In this document: piece by piece, positions 49,291-51,450 of the stretch
How the letters are laid out: every line of letters begins with the position of its first letter
Position numbering within the stretch: the first letter of the stretch is position 1
Program-made: the position numbers and the translations under genes
The notes under the pieces: generated by a model
Told to the model about the DNA's origin: nothing
The model's database searches: none
What the model saw: only the letters and a program-made list of their open reading frames with translations
Origin: Planctomyces sp. SH-PL62
GTDB taxonomy: Bacteria; Planctomycetota; Planctomycetia; Planctomycetales; Planctomycetaceae
Direction: 5' to 3'
NCBI GenBank assembly: GCA_945905295.1
Contig: CAMDPX010000021.1
Location: 1-51,450 of the forward strand
Length of the DNA: 51,450 nucleotides

Positions 49291-50229
49291 ATGGATGACT
49301 CATCGCCCACGTTGACCACCCGCTGCCGACGGCGATGGCTGCTGGCCCTGTGTCTGGTCAGTCTCGGTTTCGCGGCGCACCAACTCGAAGCGGCGGAGGC
49401 GGAGCAGGAGGCGGTGCGGCTGATCTACAAGTTTCAGCCGAACGAATCGCTGCATCTCGAATACAAGCAAAACATGACGATGGACATTCGCCATGCCGAA
49501 CTCAAACGCAAGATGCTCAGCCAGACGATTGCAGAGAAGCACCTGCGTGTGATCTCTGTGGATGCTGACGGAAACGCTCTGGTCGAGCCGGTCATCGACC
49601 GCACACGCATGACCAGCCGGCAAGACGAAGATGCGGAATCAAAATTCGATTCGGCCGAAGGGCTCGACAACTGCCCCGCCGAGTATCGGCCGTTGCTGGC
49701 CACGATTGGCAAACCGCTGGTCCGGATCAAGTTCGCCCCGAACGGCAAGCTGCTGCAAGCCAACGGCGTCAATGGGGGAGCGGCCGCCGCCAAAGACATC
49801 GAGCACGATCCCACGTTGAACTTCTTGATTGTCTTTCCCGAACAGCCGGTCCAAGTCGGCGAGACTTGGAAGGACGAGTTTGAAGCCACCGTTCAACTCG
49901 ACCGATCGCTCAAGCAAGGAGTCAAACTCCGACGCGAATATCGGCTGCTCAAACTGGCTGGCTCGCGGGCGGAGATTGAACTCAAGACGGTCTGCCTGAC
50001 GCCGCTCCGCGATCCGAAACTCGAAATGCAAATCACCAGTCGATTGCTCAACGGCACCATCGTCTTCGATCACCAGCTTGGCCAAATCGTCTCGCGAGAG
50101 ATGCGTGTCGAGAGCCAGGTCATCAACGGCATCGGGCCGAACACGATGGTCAGCACCGTGATGACTCAGTCCGAACGAACGGTTCCCAACCCAAAACTCG
50201 CCAAGCGCGACAAATCAACAACTCCCTAA
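49291..50229 (+). CDS. Secreted protein of unknown function
   Basis: 312 residues with a signal peptide (WLLALCLVSLGFAAH, cleavage after about residue 36). The mature part is a beta-rich domain with LHLEYKQNMTMDIRHAEL, VDADGNALVEPVIDRTRM and a middle IVFPEQPVQVGETWKDEF that looks like a short conserved box; it is not assigned to a family. It follows the five-module lipoprotein gene by 41 bases on the same strand, so the two are probably transcribed together. GAAGGA precedes the ATG. Confidence 0.72.
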   Translation: MDDSSPTLTTRCRRRWLLALCLVSLGFAAHQLEAAEAEQEAVRLIYKFQPNESLHLEYKQNMTMDIRHAELKRKMLSQTIAEKHLRVISVDADGNALVEPVIDRTRMTSRQDEDAESKFDSAEGLDNCPAEYRPLLATIGKPLVRIKFAPNGKLLQANGVNGGAAAAKDIEHDPTLNFLIVFPEQPVQVGETWKDEFEATVQLDRSLKQGVKLRREYRLLKLAGSRAEIELKTVCLTPLRDPKLEMQITSRLLNGTIVFDHQLGQIVSREMRVESQVINGIGPNTMVSTVMTQSERTVPNPKLAKRDKSTTP

Positions 50230-50238
50230 CGTATTTTT

Positions 50239-50310
50239 GGCGAGCGGGGCGGCGTCAGCCCCCCGGTGGTCTCGATGTCAAACCGGGGGGCTGACGCCGC
50301 CCCGCTCGCC
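50239..50310. repeat. Paired palindromic element, GAGC family A (perfect copy)
   Basis: Perfect 29-base facing arms (50239-50267 and 50282-50310), the cleanest copy of family A in the window. It lies between a gene stop at 50229 and the diadenylate cyclase ATG at 50341, so it may end the upstream transcript or form a leader structure for the next gene. Confidence 0.95.
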
Positions 50311-50340
50311 TAGGTCATTTTTGGTAGGAATCTCCTCCGC

Positions 50341-51279
50341 ATGATTAAGCGGTACGACATCTCTCGGCAGTCGGAAAGCCTGTTGGCCGCCGCGCGCAAG
50401 GTCGCGGAGGACAACGAGGCCGCCGCGATCGTGATGCTGGCCGAGGTGCCGTACAACTTTTCCGAGATTCGTGACTCGCTCAAAAAAGTCCGGCTGATCG
50501 TCACCTCGGACAAGGCCGACGTGCAGCAAGCGGCGAAGGATGATGAAATCGCCGTCGTCGCATTGCAGGATGAACCGCAAACGCGGCAGTACCAGGTCAG
50601 CCAAGCATTGCTCGAAGCCATCAGCGACGAACTGCTCGGCAGCGGCGACGCGGTCGTGGCCGTCTACGCCGGGTTCGAGAAGGAAACGCTCGACACGCTG
50701 ACCTTCATTCGGTTGGGCGAACATCTCACCTCATTGACCTCGCGCGACTTGCAGAAGCTGGAAACACAAGTGCCGCTGGAAACGCTGCGGCAAGTCACCG
50801 ACATCGCGATCGAGATCGGCCGCGAGGGCCGCGAAGGGAAACCAGTCGGAGCGTTATTCGTCGTCGGCCAGCATCGCAAGGTGCTGGAACTGTCGCACGA
50901 ACAAGTCCACGATCCGTTCCGCGGCTATGCTCGCAAAGAGCGTTTGATTCGTTCGCCGCGCGTGCGTGAGAGTGTGAAGGAACTCGCGCAGATCGACGGC
51001 GCATTCGTGATCTCGGCGGATGGCGTCGTGATCTCGGCGGGACGCATTCTGGATGTCCCCGCCAGTGACGTCACGCTGTCGAAGGGTCTGGGCGCTCGGC
51101 ACTGGGCCGCGGCCGCGATCTCGAAGGTCACCAAAGCCATCGCGATCGCCGTCTCGCAATCGACCGGCACGGTCCGGCTCTTCCAAAACGGTCGAGTCGT
51201 GTTGCGCATCGAGCCAATGGACCGCACCGCCATGCGGTGGCACGACGTCACCACCGAACCGCCGCCGATGACCGATTGA
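50341..51279 (+). CDS. Diadenylate cyclase (c-di-AMP synthase), DacZ-like
   Basis: 312 residues. The C-terminal half is a DAC domain: IDGAFVISADGVVISAGRIL carries the DGA motif, and LSKGLGARHWAAAAIS corresponds to the RHR motif, with a Trp at its third position. The N-terminal half (about 1-130, SLLAAARKVAEDNEAAAIVM) resembles the pyruvate-kinase-like domain of the archaeal DacZ type, rather than the membrane helices of CdaA or the helical domain of DisA. It would make c-di-AMP from two ATP in the cytosol. Confidence 0.87.
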   Translation: MIKRYDISRQSESLLAAARKVAEDNEAAAIVMLAEVPYNFSEIRDSLKKVRLIVTSDKADVQQAAKDDEIAVVALQDEPQTRQYQVSQALLEAISDELLGSGDAVVAVYAGFEKETLDTLTFIRLGEHLTSLTSRDLQKLETQVPLETLRQVTDIAIEIGREGREGKPVGALFVVGQHRKVLELSHEQVHDPFRGYARKERLIRSPRVRESVKELAQIDGAFVISADGVVISAGRILDVPASDVTLSKGLGARHWAAAAISKVTKAIAIAVSQSTGTVRLFQNGRVVLRIEPMDRTAMRWHDVTTEPPPMTD

Positions 51280-51390
51280 TCCACAGCGTCGTCATCACCC
51301 TGCACTCGGTCTGCGTCAGCCAGTATCCTCCGCCCACGTTGCGGCCGGTCTACAAGCCGAGCTTTACTTCGCATGGCCATGAATAAGACA

Positions 51391-51450
51391 GGCGAGCGGG
51401 GCGGCGTCAGCCCCCCGGTTCATCGGCGAATGCACCGGGGGGCTGACGCC
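51391..51450. repeat. Palindromic element, GAGC family A (cut by window end)
   Basis: Left arm at 51391-51419, right arm from 51434 to the window edge; all visible bases match family A. Nothing else is seen in 51280-51390. Confidence 0.9.

Overview
The window looks like a piece of a planctomycete chromosome (phylum Planctomycetota). The evidence is a DUF1549/DUF1553 planctomycete-type secreted protein with a CSKCH motif, a Tat-exported DUF1501 protein, a very large receptor-like Ser/Thr kinase with FG-GAP repeats translationally coupled to an ECF sigma factor, a zinc-type S14, an enlarged L17, and a ribosomal cluster lacking rpsD, rpmD, adk, map and infA. The genus cannot be fixed from the sequence alone. 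Base composition looks GC-rich and fairly uniform. No tRNA, rRNA, CRISPR array or transposase gene was seen.

Layout. 1-3.8 kb: a lipoprotein phosphodiesterase with an N-terminal LecA-like domain. 3.8-5.4 kb (minus): a CobA-HemD fusion with a TTG start behind a strong Shine-Dalgarno. 5.4-19 kb (minus): one long S10-spc-alpha cluster from rpsJ to rplQ (26 genes including secY, rpmJ and rpoA), with a good sigma70-type promoter near 18,990 and a rho-independent terminator near 5,440. 19-26 kb: folC, a small unknown gene, a class I aminotransferase, a membrane-anchored degenerate kinase, and prs. 26-35.3 kb (minus): kinase, ECF sigma factor and DUF1549/DUF1553 protein. 35.4-42.4 kb: S1/P1 nuclease, C45-type acyltransferase/peptidase, family 39 glycosyltransferase, a second aminotransferase and the DUF1501 protein. 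42.5-51.3 kb: a VapBC pair, dapF, a PD40-propeller membrane protein, a lipoprotein made of five tandem modules, a secreted protein, and a DacZ-like diadenylate cyclase.

The most striking structure is not a gene. About 23 short inverted-repeat elements (roughly 25-100 bp) are scattered over the window. Most are two facing copies of a unit that is itself a small hairpin, often preceded by a fixed tetranucleotide: GTAG or GTGG with a TCC/TTC-type loop in one group, GAGC with a GTCA/GTTA/GCTA loop in another. A third group has GGGGTC(A/G)GG ends. This is the architecture of REP/BIME elements moved by RAYT transposases, but here many unrelated families coexist. Several sit in frame inside protein-coding genes: five in the kinase gene (one inside the catalytic domain) and two in the DUF1553 gene. 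Two provide stop codons. I regard this as the best candidate for an undescribed system: a multi-family palindromic element population that reshapes proteins, comparable in effect to the Rickettsia palindromic elements.

How the genes fit together. The ribosomal cluster, rpoA, secY, prs, folC, dapF and cobA-hemD are housekeeping genes. The kinase and ECF pair is probably a transmembrane signalling unit. The DUF1549/DUF1553, DUF1501, FG-GAP, PD40 and NTF2-like-module proteins belong to the large exported-protein repertoire typical of planctomycetes.
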